A stretch of 51,334 nucleotides of DNA from Gammaproteobacteria bacterium (GTDB taxonomy: Bacteria; Pseudomonadota; Gammaproteobacteria; Steroidobacterales; Steroidobacteraceae). Both the position numbers and the translations under genes were made by a program. The notes beneath the pieces are model-generated. The model was not told where the DNA came from. It was given only the letters and a program-made list of their open reading frames with translations, and did no database searches. Below are positions 1 to 7,124 of this stretch, in pieces. Numbering within the stretch: position 1 is the stretch's first letter; each line of letters begins with the position of its first letter. Location: contig PLET01000096.1 of assembly GCA_003137095.1 (NCBI GenBank), forward strand, positions 20,590 through 71,923, given 5' to 3'.

Positions 1-677
1 GCATTGAAGATCTTGTGACGGCAATGCTCGGAGTTGGCCTGCGCGAACATCATCAACTCGACGTCGGTGGGGTCGCGCCCGAGGCGCCGGAAGGCCGCGA
101 TCAGATAATCGATCTCCTCGGCCGACAGCGCCAGGCCCCAGTCGAGATTGGCGCGCTCGAGCGCGGCGCGGCCGCCGCCGAGCGCCACGGTTCGCAAGGG
201 ACGCGCCGCGGCCGAGCACCCTAGTGGCGGCGGATCGGCGTGATCGATCCACACCGTTTCGGTCATGCGGTCATGCAGCACCGCGGCCAGGAGGCGCAAC
301 CGCGCCTCGCCGAGCGTCTCCGCGCCGTGCAGGAAATACAACGTGCCGCGCTCCAGCCGCCGCACGCCGGGAAGTCCGCACACCCGGGCGATGTCGGTGG
401 CCTTGCTCGACCAAGGCGATACCGTGCCGACCCGTGGCGTCACCAGCAGATGGCGGCCGGCATCCGCCGCCTCCGGCACCCGCGGTCCATAGGTGAGCAA
501 TCGGCCGAGCAACTCGAGTTCCGCGGCGCCGAGCGGCGCGACAGCATCCACGAAATGCACGTATCGGGAGGAGAGGCCCGTGACGGCTGCGTCCAGGGCG
601 CCGAGTTCGGCTTTGAGCTTGTCGAGGCGGAACTGCGACAGTGCCGGCGCACCCAGCAGGCTGAAAAGGGAGCTCAC
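1..677 (-). CDS. purL: Phosphoribosylformylglycinamidine synthase, N-terminal part (cut by window edge)
   Basis: The minus-strand frame reading off the left edge encodes the first 225 residues of a single-chain FGAM synthase, the enzyme that converts FGAR to FGAM with glutamine and ATP in purine synthesis. Hallmarks seen are [18 protein letters not shown] about 80 residues in and [13 protein letters not shown] at the edge; both are signatures of the long PurL of gamma- and betaproteobacteria. The N-terminal PurS-like region and the linker are present; the catalytic and glutaminase domains lie outside. The start is GTG at 677, the first start codon after the in-frame TAG of the upstream DUF1820 gene, only 9 bp away, so the two are probably co-transcribed. 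There is no strong ribosome site, so translational coupling is likely (inference). Confidence 0.93.
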   Translation of the reverse strand, partial: MSSLFSLLGAPALSQFRLDKLKAELGALDAAVTGLSSRYVHFVDAVAPLGAAELELLGRLLTYGPRVPEAADAGRHLLVTPRVGTVSPWSSKATDIARVCGLPGVRRLERGTLYFLHGAETLGEARLRLLAAVLHDRMTETVWIDHADPPPLGCSAAARPLRTVALGGGRAALERANLDWGLALSAEEIDYLIAAFRRLGRDPTDVELMMFAQANSEHCRHKIFN

Positions 678-686
678 GCGGGGCGC

Positions 687-1028
687 CTACTTGCGGGCGT
701 TGGAATCCCCGCCCGGCGTGTAAATCGGCACCGGGAATTGTGCGACATTCGAGCCTTCCAGGGCGACGATCTTGCTGATACCCTGTTTTTTGACCTCATC
801 GACGCGCAGCACCGAATGCATCGGCAGGTAGGTTCGCTTCACATCGTTGAATTCGGCCTTGATCTTCTCCTCGGTGGGATCGACGACCACGGTGGATCGC
901 TCGCCGAACACCAACTCCTCGACCTCGATGAAGCCGAAAAGACTGCCATGGCTCACCTTGCGGGCGTAGATCTCATAGACCTTGCCCTGGTTGACGAATT
1001 GAACCTTGAAAATGTGACTCGCGGCCAT
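687..1028 (-). CDS. DUF1820 family protein
   Basis: A 113-residue protein matching the DUF1820 family of gammaproteobacteria in length and sequence: near the N-terminus it has FKVQFVNQGKVYEIYARKV, then GFIEVEELVFGERSTVVVDP and KRTYLPMHSVLRVDEV. No biochemical function is known to me for this family. It has no signal peptide or membrane segment, so it is probably cytoplasmic. It lies directly upstream of purL in the same reading frame, separated by one TAG and three codons, so it is likely the first gene of that transcription unit. A TATAAT hexamer on the minus strand 35 bp upstream of the start is a plausible -10 element. Confidence 0.88.
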   Translation of the reverse strand: MAASHIFKVQFVNQGKVYEIYARKVSHGSLFGFIEVEELVFGERSTVVVDPTEEKIKAEFNDVKRTYLPMHSVLRVDEVKKQGISKIVALEGSNVAQFPVPIYTPGGDSNARK

Positions 1029-1062
1029 TAAGACGGCTCCAGAGATGGGTACTATTCACCAT

Positions 1063-1068
1063 ATTATA
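1063..1068 (-). promoter_or_regulatory. Candidate -10 element for the DUF1820-purL unit
   Basis: Minus-strand TATAAT, a perfect -10 hexamer, lies 35 bp upstream of the DUF1820 start in the 84-bp divergent gap with tagH. No good -35 hexamer is seen at 16-18 bp, so this is a suggestion only. Confidence 0.4.
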
Positions 1069-1112
1069 CGAGTACTTAGCGCAATACCGCAGACCCGCCG
1101 GAGAGACTGAAA

Positions 1113-2447
1113 ATGGCCTTGCGCTTAGCGATTGTCAGCGAGCATGCAACGCGCCTCGGATCGCAGGCTAGCAAGGTATTCGGCGTGCACGGCGGCAGCA
1201 TCGGACGCGCGAAGGACAATGAGTGGATTCTACCCGACCCGGAGCGCTACCTGTCGGGCAAACACGCACGCATCGATTTTCGCGCCGGGAAATACGTCCT
1301 GGTGGACACCAGCTCGAACGGCACCTACGTCAACGGTGCGCAGGTGCCGCTCGGCAAGTATCACGACTACACGCTCAAGGACGGCGATTACGTGCGGATC
1401 GGCGAATACGAACTGCTCGTAAGTATCGATTCGACCAATGATTTCCCGCCGGATGAGGACGCCATCGTGGCCTATGACGGCCACGCCGCCTCGGCTGCGG
1501 TGAAGAAATCCACGGCCGGCGATCTGGGTGCCGATCTGGACTTGTCCGTACTGCTCGAGCCCAGCGTGCAACTCGACATCGACTCGGGCATCAGGCCGCA
1601 CAACGCCTATGGCCAGTCGATGCTGCCGCGCAGCCCGCCGCCGCGCGAGCCGCTGCGCGAACCGCCGCGCGATCAGCGCCAAGAACCGGGCGGTGCCCCG
1701 TGGCACATGCTCACGCGTCCGTTCCGGCTCGACACCGGACCGCCGCCCGATGTGCCGCTGCCGATTCCGCAGAACACCGTGCTGCACGACGGCGATTTCG
1801 ACGTCGGCCTCGGCGCGCTGTGCCGTGGCGCCGGCATCGATCCGCGCACCATCACCCCGGAGATGCGCGGCGCCGTGCTGCAGCTCGCCGGCCAGCTGCT
1901 GCGCGAGGCGGTCCTCGGCCTGATGGACATGAGCCAGAGCCGTGAGGAATTTCGCAATCGCTTCAAGATCGGCGCCGCCCCGGCCGATGCGCCGCCCTCC
2001 TCGCTGAACTTCGCCAATGGCGTCGGCGATGCGCTGCTGCGGCTGCTGACCACCAAGTCCACCCGCGCCGGCTCGGTGGATGCCATGCGCGAGAGTTTTC
2101 GCGAGTTCAAGGCGCAAAACGCCTCGACGATCTCCGCCATGCAAGCCGCCTTCGAGGAGTTTCTCGCACGCCTGGATCCGAAGGCGCTGGAGGAGCGATT
2201 CGAGAAGGCCGCCAAGCGCGGCGTGTTCGGCAGCGCGCAGAAGGGCCGGTATTGGGACCTGTACACCGAATTGTTCGCGGGTCTCGCCCAGCGACCGGCC
2301 GACGGTTTCCCGCATTTGTTCGTGGAAACCTTCGGCAAGGCGTATGAAGCCAAGCTGCGGACCCTGATTCCGCCGCGGCGCAGCGGATTCGGCGGCGAAA
2401 GAGCAGAATCCACCCCTTCGGAGGCCAAAGGGACCGGCAATCCCTAA
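1113..2447 (+). CDS. tagH: Type VI secretion-associated FHA domain protein (TagH-like)
   Basis: The 444-residue protein has an N-terminal FHA phosphothreonine-binding domain (about residues 20-105) with the conserved G31-R32, S48-x-x-H51 and N69-G70 residues. A proline-rich linker follows (about 170-205). The C-terminal half (about 225-430) has the features of the TagH/VI_FHA family, including a region ending in FGKAYEAKLRTLIPPRR. In T6SS clusters TagH acts in threonine-phosphorylation control of assembly. No other T6SS gene (tss, hcp, vgrG, ppkA) is present in the window, so this is an orphan copy. A GGAGAG ribosome site precedes the ATG. It is followed by a two-component system after 12 bp and may be co-transcribed with it. 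Confidence 0.85.
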   Translation: MALRLAIVSEHATRLGSQASKVFGVHGGSIGRAKDNEWILPDPERYLSGKHARIDFRAGKYVLVDTSSNGTYVNGAQVPLGKYHDYTLKDGDYVRIGEYELLVSIDSTNDFPPDEDAIVAYDGHAASAAVKKSTAGDLGADLDLSVLLEPSVQLDIDSGIRPHNAYGQSMLPRSPPPREPLREPPRDQRQEPGGAPWHMLTRPFRLDTGPPPDVPLPIPQNTVLHDGDFDVGLGALCRGAGIDPRTITPEMRGAVLQLAGQLLREAVLGLMDMSQSREEFRNRFKIGAAPADAPPSSLNFANGVGDALLRLLTTKSTRAGSVDAMRESFREFKAQNASTISAMQAAFEEFLARLDPKALEERFEKAAKRGVFGSAQKGRYWDLYTELFAGLAQRPADGFPHLFVETFGKAYEAKLRTLIPPRRSGFGGERAESTPSEAKGTGNP

Positions 2448-2459
2448 AGAGACCTGCCT

Positions 2460-3131
2460 GTGCGGCTGCTGATTGTCGAGGACGATGAGATTGTCGCCGA
2501 CGCCGTCGCGCGCGGGCTGGCGGCCGCGGGCTTCACGGTGCACGGCGTGCGCAGCGCCGAAGCGGCGCTGGCGGCGCTGGCGGCCGCGGACTTCGACCTC
2601 GCCGTGATCGACATCGGCCTGCCGGGGGCCGACGGCCTGTCGCTGGTGCGCCGCCTGCGCAGCGGCGGCAGGAGCCTCCCCACCCTGATACTGACCGCGC
2701 GCTGCACGCTCAACGACAAGGTCAAGGCGCTGGATCTCGGCGCCGATGATTTTCTCGGCAAACCCTTCGAGCCGGCCGAACTGGCCGCGCGCTGCCGCGC
2801 CCTGGTGCGACGCGCGAACGGCGCGCTGCAGGGCGCCCTCAACCTGAACCGCATGGTGGTGGATCTCACGGGCAAACGCCTGCGAATCGATGACGCCGAG
2901 GTCGACCTGACGGCGCGCGAGTGGCTGGTGTTCGAATGCCTGGTGCGGCGCATCGGACTGATCGTCTCGAAGGAGCGGCTGGCCCAGGCGCTGGCGCAGC
3001 CCGATCAGGACGTCTCGCCGAATGCCGTGGAGGTGCACGTTTCGCGGCTGCGGGCCAAGCTCGGCAGTGCCGCCGTGATCCGCAGCCTGCGCGGTCTGGG
3101 GTATCGCCTGGAGGAGGCGAAGCTCCCGTGA
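2460..3131 (+). CDS. OmpR-family response regulator (TctD/QseB-like)
   Basis: A 223-residue response regulator. The receiver domain (about 1-115) has the acidic pair at residues 8-9, the phospho-acceptor Asp51 in AVIDIGLPG, and the conserved Lys in FLGKPF. The C-terminal winged helix (about 130-220) has DLTAREWLVFECL and ends in SLRGLGYRLE, typical of OmpR/PhoB DNA-binding domains. It starts with GTG at 2460, which begins the VRLLIVEDD motif. Its stop overlaps the GTG start of the kinase gene (GTGA), so the pair is translationally coupled. The target genes are unknown; the pilin operon begins 91 bp after the kinase and is an obvious candidate (inference). Confidence 0.93.
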   Translation: MRLLIVEDDEIVADAVARGLAAAGFTVHGVRSAEAALAALAAADFDLAVIDIGLPGADGLSLVRRLRSGGRSLPTLILTARCTLNDKVKALDLGADDFLGKPFEPAELAARCRALVRRANGALQGALNLNRMVVDLTGKRLRIDDAEVDLTAREWLVFECLVRRIGLIVSKERLAQALAQPDQDVSPNAVEVHVSRLRAKLGSAAVIRSLRGLGYRLEEAKLP

Positions 3132-4510
3132 ATTCGTCCATCAGCAGACACCTGGTGTTTTGGCTCGCCATCCCGCTCACGCTGCTCGCGCTGTGCGGCG
3201 CACTGGCGCATTACTTCAACAACGCCGCCCCCGAACTGCTCGGCAGCGACCGCCGGCTGAGGGAGGCCGCGCTGGCCGTGGAACGGCGCCTTGAGGTCAG
3301 GGGCGGCCGTCTGCTGGTAGATATCGCACCGAACGATTCAGCCCTGGCCGCCCTGGGCGTGACCTTTGCGGTGCGCAACACGGCGCTGCAGCTGCTCGCC
3401 GGCGATGCCCGATTGCCGGCCGTTGCGGTCACGGACGCCAACGGCGTGTTCACGGTCACCACCATCGACCGGCGCCGGGTGCGCTCGCTCAGCACGCGGA
3501 TCGCGACCAGCCTGGGAGCGGTGAATGTCACGGTGGCGGATACCCTGCACCCCATCGAACCGGCGGCACGCTTCGGCTTTTTGAGCACCCTGCTCTGGGA
3601 CTTCGTACAGCTCGACATCACCCTGGTGCTGGTGTGGGTGGGCATCCAGCTCGGCCTGCGGCCGGTGAAGCGGCTGCGCGATGAGATCGCCGAACGCTCG
3701 CCGCTCGATCTGCGGCCGATCGACTCCCCGGTGCCACGCGAAATGGCGCCGCTGACCGCCACGCTGAACCGGCTGTTCGGGATGCTGCGCACCTCGGTGC
3801 AATCCCAGCAGCAATTCATCGCCAACACCGCGCATCAATTGCGCACGCCCCTCACCGGCATGCTCGCACAGTTGGACCTGCTGGTGGCCGAACCCGCGGC
3901 GGCGGCGGTCAAGGGCCGCCTGCTGACCTTGCAAGAAAGCGTGCGCCAGCTGTCGCACTCCGCCAATCAGCTGCTGTCGCTGGCGCGCACCGACCCGGCG
4001 GTCAACGTGGCCGCCAGGAATCAGCCCGTGAGCCTGGGGCAGCTCGTCGGCGAGGTGGTGGCCCGCTTCTTCGATCGTGCCCTGCAGTTGAACATCGATC
4101 TGGGCGTCGAACTGGCACCGGCGGTGGTGCTCGCCGACCCGGCGCTGCTCGATGATCTGTTGAGCAACCTGTTGGACAATGCGCTCAAGTACACCCCCAA
4201 CGGCGGCCGGGTCACGGTGAGCGCCGGCCAACAGGGTTCAAGGCCCATGCTGGCGGTCGAGGACAACGGCGCCGGCATCCCCGAAGCCGAGCGCCAGCCT
4301 GTGCGCCAGCGGTTTTATCGACTGCCGGATGCCCCGGGGCACGGCAGCGGCCTCGGGCTCGCCATCGTCGAGCAGATCGCGCGGCTCTACGGCGCGTCGG
4401 TGGCCATCGCGAGCGGCGCCGGCGGCGTCGGCACCCGGGTGACCGTGCAGTTTCCGGAAACCGCGCGCGCGCCCGGCAGCGCTGGGAGCCGGCCCGAGTA
4501 TTCGGCGTGA
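3128..4510 (+). CDS. Sensor histidine kinase (TctE/QseC-like)
   Basis: A 460-residue membrane sensor kinase. One TM helix lies at about 9-27, then a periplasmic sensor of about 125 residues (2CSK N-terminal type), a second TM at about 155-178, a HisKA domain with His236 in the H-box NTAHQLRTPLTG, and a HATPase_c domain with N-box LLSNLLDNALKYTP, G1 VEDNGAGIP and G2 GHGSGLGLAIVEQ. NTAHQLRTPL is typical of the TctE group, which often senses carboxylates. The GTG at 3128 is chosen because it overlaps the regulator stop and places the first TM at the N-terminus; longer upstream frames run through the regulator gene. The ligand cannot be told from sequence. Confidence 0.92.
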   Translation: MNSSISRHLVFWLAIPLTLLALCGALAHYFNNAAPELLGSDRRLREAALAVERRLEVRGGRLLVDIAPNDSALAALGVTFAVRNTALQLLAGDARLPAVAVTDANGVFTVTTIDRRRVRSLSTRIATSLGAVNVTVADTLHPIEPAARFGFLSTLLWDFVQLDITLVLVWVGIQLGLRPVKRLRDEIAERSPLDLRPIDSPVPREMAPLTATLNRLFGMLRTSVQSQQQFIANTAHQLRTPLTGMLAQLDLLVAEPAAAAVKGRLLTLQESVRQLSHSANQLLSLARTDPAVNVAARNQPVSLGQLVGEVVARFFDRALQLNIDLGVELAPAVVLADPALLDDLLSNLLDNALKYTPNGGRVTVSAGQQGSRPMLAVEDNGAGIPEAERQPVRQRFYRLPDAPGHGSGLGLAIVEQIARLYGASVAIASGAGGVGTRVTVQFPETARAPGSAGSRPEYSA

Positions 4511-4601
4511 GCCGCGTTGGCTGGACCCGGCAACTGCGAACCGGTTCTCATTATGGCGAGGCGGCGCCACGCCCGTCAGGTTCGAGCAAGTTTGCTTCTT
4601 T

Positions 4602-5177
4602 ATGATGCGTCCCATGAACGGGCAACCGAAGCGGCCGCCGCCGCGTCAGCGCGGCTTCACCATCATGGAACTGGTGCTGGTGGTGTTGATCGTCGCCATC
4701 CTGGCGACGGTCGCCATACCCTCGTACCTGTCGGTCACGAATTCCTATCGGATCTCGAGCGAGGTCAACTCGCTGCTCGGCGACATGCAATATGCGCGCG
4801 CCGAGGCGATCAAGGAAGGTCAGACGGTCACGGTCTGCGTTTCGAGCAGCGGCACCGGCTGCACCGGCGGCACCAGCTGGCAGAACGGTTGGATCGTGTT
4901 CTCCGACGTGGCCAACAATCAGACCTACGCCGCCGCCACCGATGCCCTGCTGCGGGTGCAGGTCCCTTTCACCAGCACGGACACCTTCGTCGCCAACAAC
5001 GCCTTCACGGCCATCACCTTCAACCGCGAGGGTTTCGCGCAGACCTTCGCCGGCACCAACAACGTCACCGTCACCCTGCACGCCGTAAAGCCCACCACGG
5101 CCTCGACGCGCTGCCTGCAGATCACTCCCGTGGGCATGCTCGCCACCGAACTGGCGGGCGCCGGGAGCTGCTCGTGA
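4602..5177 (+). CDS. fimT: Type IV pilus minor pilin, GspH/FimT family
   Basis: A 191-residue pseudopilin. The prepilin peptidase site is RGF-TIMEL (Gly-1, Phe+1, Glu+5), followed by the hydrophobic helix VLVVLIVAILATVAIPSY. A FimT/GspH-type C-terminal region follows, with NSLLGDMQYARAEAIKEGQ and paired cysteines in the VCVSSSGTGCTGG loop. It is the first gene of the fimT-pilV-pilW-pilX-pilY1-pilE operon, whose products form the pilus tip-priming complex. Start codons at 4602, 4605 and 4614 are all possible; 4614 (MNGQPK) gives a more usual leader length. The stop overlaps the next start (GTGA). Confidence 0.9.
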   Translation: MMRPMNGQPKRPPPRQRGFTIMELVLVVLIVAILATVAIPSYLSVTNSYRISSEVNSLLGDMQYARAEAIKEGQTVTVCVSSSGTGCTGGTSWQNGWIVFSDVANNQTYAAATDALLRVQVPFTSTDTFVANNAFTAITFNREGFAQTFAGTNNVTVTLHAVKPTTASTRCLQITPVGMLATELAGAGSCS

Positions 5178-5806
5178 AACGCCGGCCACCCCGCTGCCCG
5201 CTGGACCGCCCTGGCCGGCGCGCGGCGCCGCGACCCGCGGCGCGCGGCTTCAGCCTGGTCGAGGTGCTGGTGTCGCTGGTGGTGGTGTCGGTGGGTCTGC
5301 TCGGACTCGCCAAGATGGAATCGCTCGCCATCGCCAGCACCGGCGTGGCGAGTTCGCGCTCGCTGGCCGCCATCCTGGCGTCGAGCCTGGCCGATGCCAT
5401 GCATGCCAATCGCAGCTATTGGGCCACCGCGGGCACCCCGCCGGCCAGCTTCACCGTGAGCGGCTCGGGCGTGGGCAACATAACCGATTCGACCAACACC
5501 CTGAACGTGGCCGTCAACTGTGCGACCGGCGTGACGCCCTCGTGCAGCGCGGCGCAGGTCGCTGCCTACGACGTGCAGCAATGGCAGCTCTCCCTGCAGC
5601 CGGTGCTGACGGGCTATCTCGCCACGGTCAGCTGCTCGACACTGACCACCACCCCGGTCAATTGCAACATCCAGCTGCAGTGGGTGGAGCGCGCCGCCCA
5701 GGCTCAGACGCAGTACGGCAACACTGCCGCACAGAACACGGCGGCGTCGGCGGCGCTTGCCACGGTGCAATACACCGACCCCTACATTCTGGACGTTCAG
5801 CCATGA
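5174..5806 (+). CDS. pilV: Type IV pilus minor pilin PilV
   Basis: A 210-residue prepilin-like protein with a long basic Pro/Arg-rich leader (about 25 residues), the cleavage site ARGF-SLVEV (Glu+5) and the helix LVSLVVVSVGLLGLAKMES, as in PilV. A PilV-type C-terminal region follows with cysteines in VNCATGVTPSCSA and SCSTLTTTPVNC. It works with PilW, PilX and FimT in the priming complex at the pilus tip in the inner membrane. The GTG at 5174 overlaps the fimT stop, and the end overlaps the pilW ATG, so expression is coupled. The open frame extends far upstream, but that part overlaps fimT in another frame and is not coding. Confidence 0.9.
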   Translation: MKRRPPRCPLDRPGRRAAPRPAARGFSLVEVLVSLVVVSVGLLGLAKMESLAIASTGVASSRSLAAILASSLADAMHANRSYWATAGTPPASFTVSGSGVGNITDSTNTLNVAVNCATGVTPSCSAAQVAAYDVQQWQLSLQPVLTGYLATVSCSTLTTTPVNCNIQLQWVERAAQAQTQYGNTAAQNTAASAALATVQYTDPYILDVQP

Positions 5807-6558
5807 GCCGCCGGCGCCCGCAGCGGGGATTCACCCTGATCGAGCTCATGATTGCCATGCTGATCGGGCTGTTCCTGCTGGGCGGCTTGCTGACGCTGGT
5901 GGCGGGCATGCGCACCACCTTCGGCATGCAGGGCGGCCTCGCCCAGCTGCAGGACAGTGAGCGCCTCGCCATGACGCTGCTCGCGGACGTGATCCAGACG
6001 GCAGGTTATTACCCCACTCCCACGGTCAATACCGCCGTCACCGCCATGCCGGTCAGCGGTGTGTACACCACCGCGGGACAGTCGCTCTACGGCACCGACG
6101 GCGCCGCGCCCGGCGACAGCATCACGGTGCGCTACCTGACCGCCGGCAACGACGGCGTGATCGACTGCACCGGCAACACCTACACGGTCGCCACCACACT
6201 GGTCAATACCTTCCAGCTGACCGCCTTGGGCACCACGCCCCAGACCTACGCCCTGACCTGCTCGCTCAATGGCGCCACGGCCGTGCAATTGATCAGCGGC
6301 GTGACCAACCTGCAGATCCTCTACGGCGTGAAGACCAACACGACCTCCTCCGGGGACTCGATCGACAGCTACCTGACCGCCACCCAGGTGACGGCGGGCG
6401 GCTACTGGCCCAGCGTCAACTCGGTGCTGCTCACCCTGACCTTCACCAATCCGCTGTATGGCACGGCGCAGGGCCAGACCACCAGCGTGAATGTGCCGCA
6501 GACCTTGAGCTTCACCCGCGTGATCGGCGTCATGGCCAAGATCGGAGTGGCGACGTGA
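5803..6558 (+). CDS. pilW: Type IV pilus minor pilin PilW
   Basis: A 251-residue protein with the class III signal site QRGF-TLIEL (Glu+5), the helix [21 protein letters not shown] and the PilW-type segment [20 protein letters not shown]. The rest is Thr/Ser/Gly-rich, as is usual for the beta-rich head of PilW. It is a minor pilin that, with PilV, PilX and FimT, promotes pilus assembly and PilY1 presentation. The ATG at 5803 overlaps the pilV stop by 4 bp, and the stop overlaps the pilX GTG by 4 bp. Gene order and overlaps match the minor pilin operons of Pseudomonas and Xanthomonas. Confidence 0.9.
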   Translation: MSRRRPQRGFTLIELMIAMLIGLFLLGGLLTLVAGMRTTFGMQGGLAQLQDSERLAMTLLADVIQTAGYYPTPTVNTAVTAMPVSGVYTTAGQSLYGTDGAAPGDSITVRYLTAGNDGVIDCTGNTYTVATTLVNTFQLTALGTTPQTYALTCSLNGATAVQLISGVTNLQILYGVKTNTTSSGDSIDSYLTATQVTAGGYWPSVNSVLLTLTFTNPLYGTAQGQTTSVNVPQTLSFTRVIGVMAKIGVAT

Positions 6559-7124
6559 GCCGCGGGCAGAGGCGCGGGCGGCGCGAAGGCGGCCTGGTGC
6601 TGATCTCGAGCCTGTTGCTGCTGGTGGTGGTCACCATCCTCGCCGTGGGCCTGTTCCAAAACTTCGGCATCCAGGAGAAGATCGCAGGCAATCTGCGCGA
6701 GAAGCAGCGCGCACTGGCCGCCGCCGAGGCGGCGCAGGAATACGCCGAATGGTGGCTGGCGCAGGGCAACGGCAGCACCGGCATCACCTGCAGCACCACC
6801 GTGACGGCGCCCACGGGCCAGGTGTGTTCCAATGCGCTCACCAGCTACACCACCCTGCCCTGGCAGATCTCGAACAAGCCGGTCGGTGTGTACTACACGC
6901 CGAATACGCCCACCGCCATGACCTTTCAGGCCGCCAATCCGGTGCCGGGCAGCTACTACCAAACGCCGATTTTCTACATCACCTATCTCGGCCTGTCGCC
7001 GAACGGTCTCGGCGCGATCTACCAGGTCGACGGCGCCGGCTATGGCGGCACCGCGAGCGCGGCGGCGGTGGTGGAAAGCACCTACATGGTTCAGGCCGCC
7101 GTCAAGGACTTAGGAGTGCAATGA
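6555..7124 (+). CDS. pilX: Type IV pilus minor pilin PilX
   Basis: A 189-residue protein with an Arg-rich leader, a Gly-Gly-Leu processing region and the helix [20 protein letters not shown], followed by [20 protein letters not shown] and the [12 protein letters not shown] helix typical of PilX. Glu+5 is absent, as in other PilX proteins, so this subunit is expected to sit at a special position in the priming complex. The start is GTG at 6555, overlapping the pilW stop; the end overlaps the ATGATG start of pilY1. PilX is the partner that stabilises PilY1 in the known systems. Confidence 0.88.
   Translation: MSRGQRRGRREGGLVLISSLLLLVVVTILAVGLFQNFGIQEKIAGNLREKQRALAAAEAAQEYAEWWLAQGNGSTGITCSTTVTAPTGQVCSNALTSYTTLPWQISNKPVGVYYTPNTPTAMTFQAANPVPGSYYQTPIFYITYLGLSPNGLGAIYQVDGAGYGGTASAAAVVESTYMVQAAVKDLGVQ

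Noticed and set aside
4601-4606. TATGAT as -10 element of the pilin operon
   Set aside because: It overlaps the first possible start codons of fimT and has no good -35; it is more likely coding or leader sequence.
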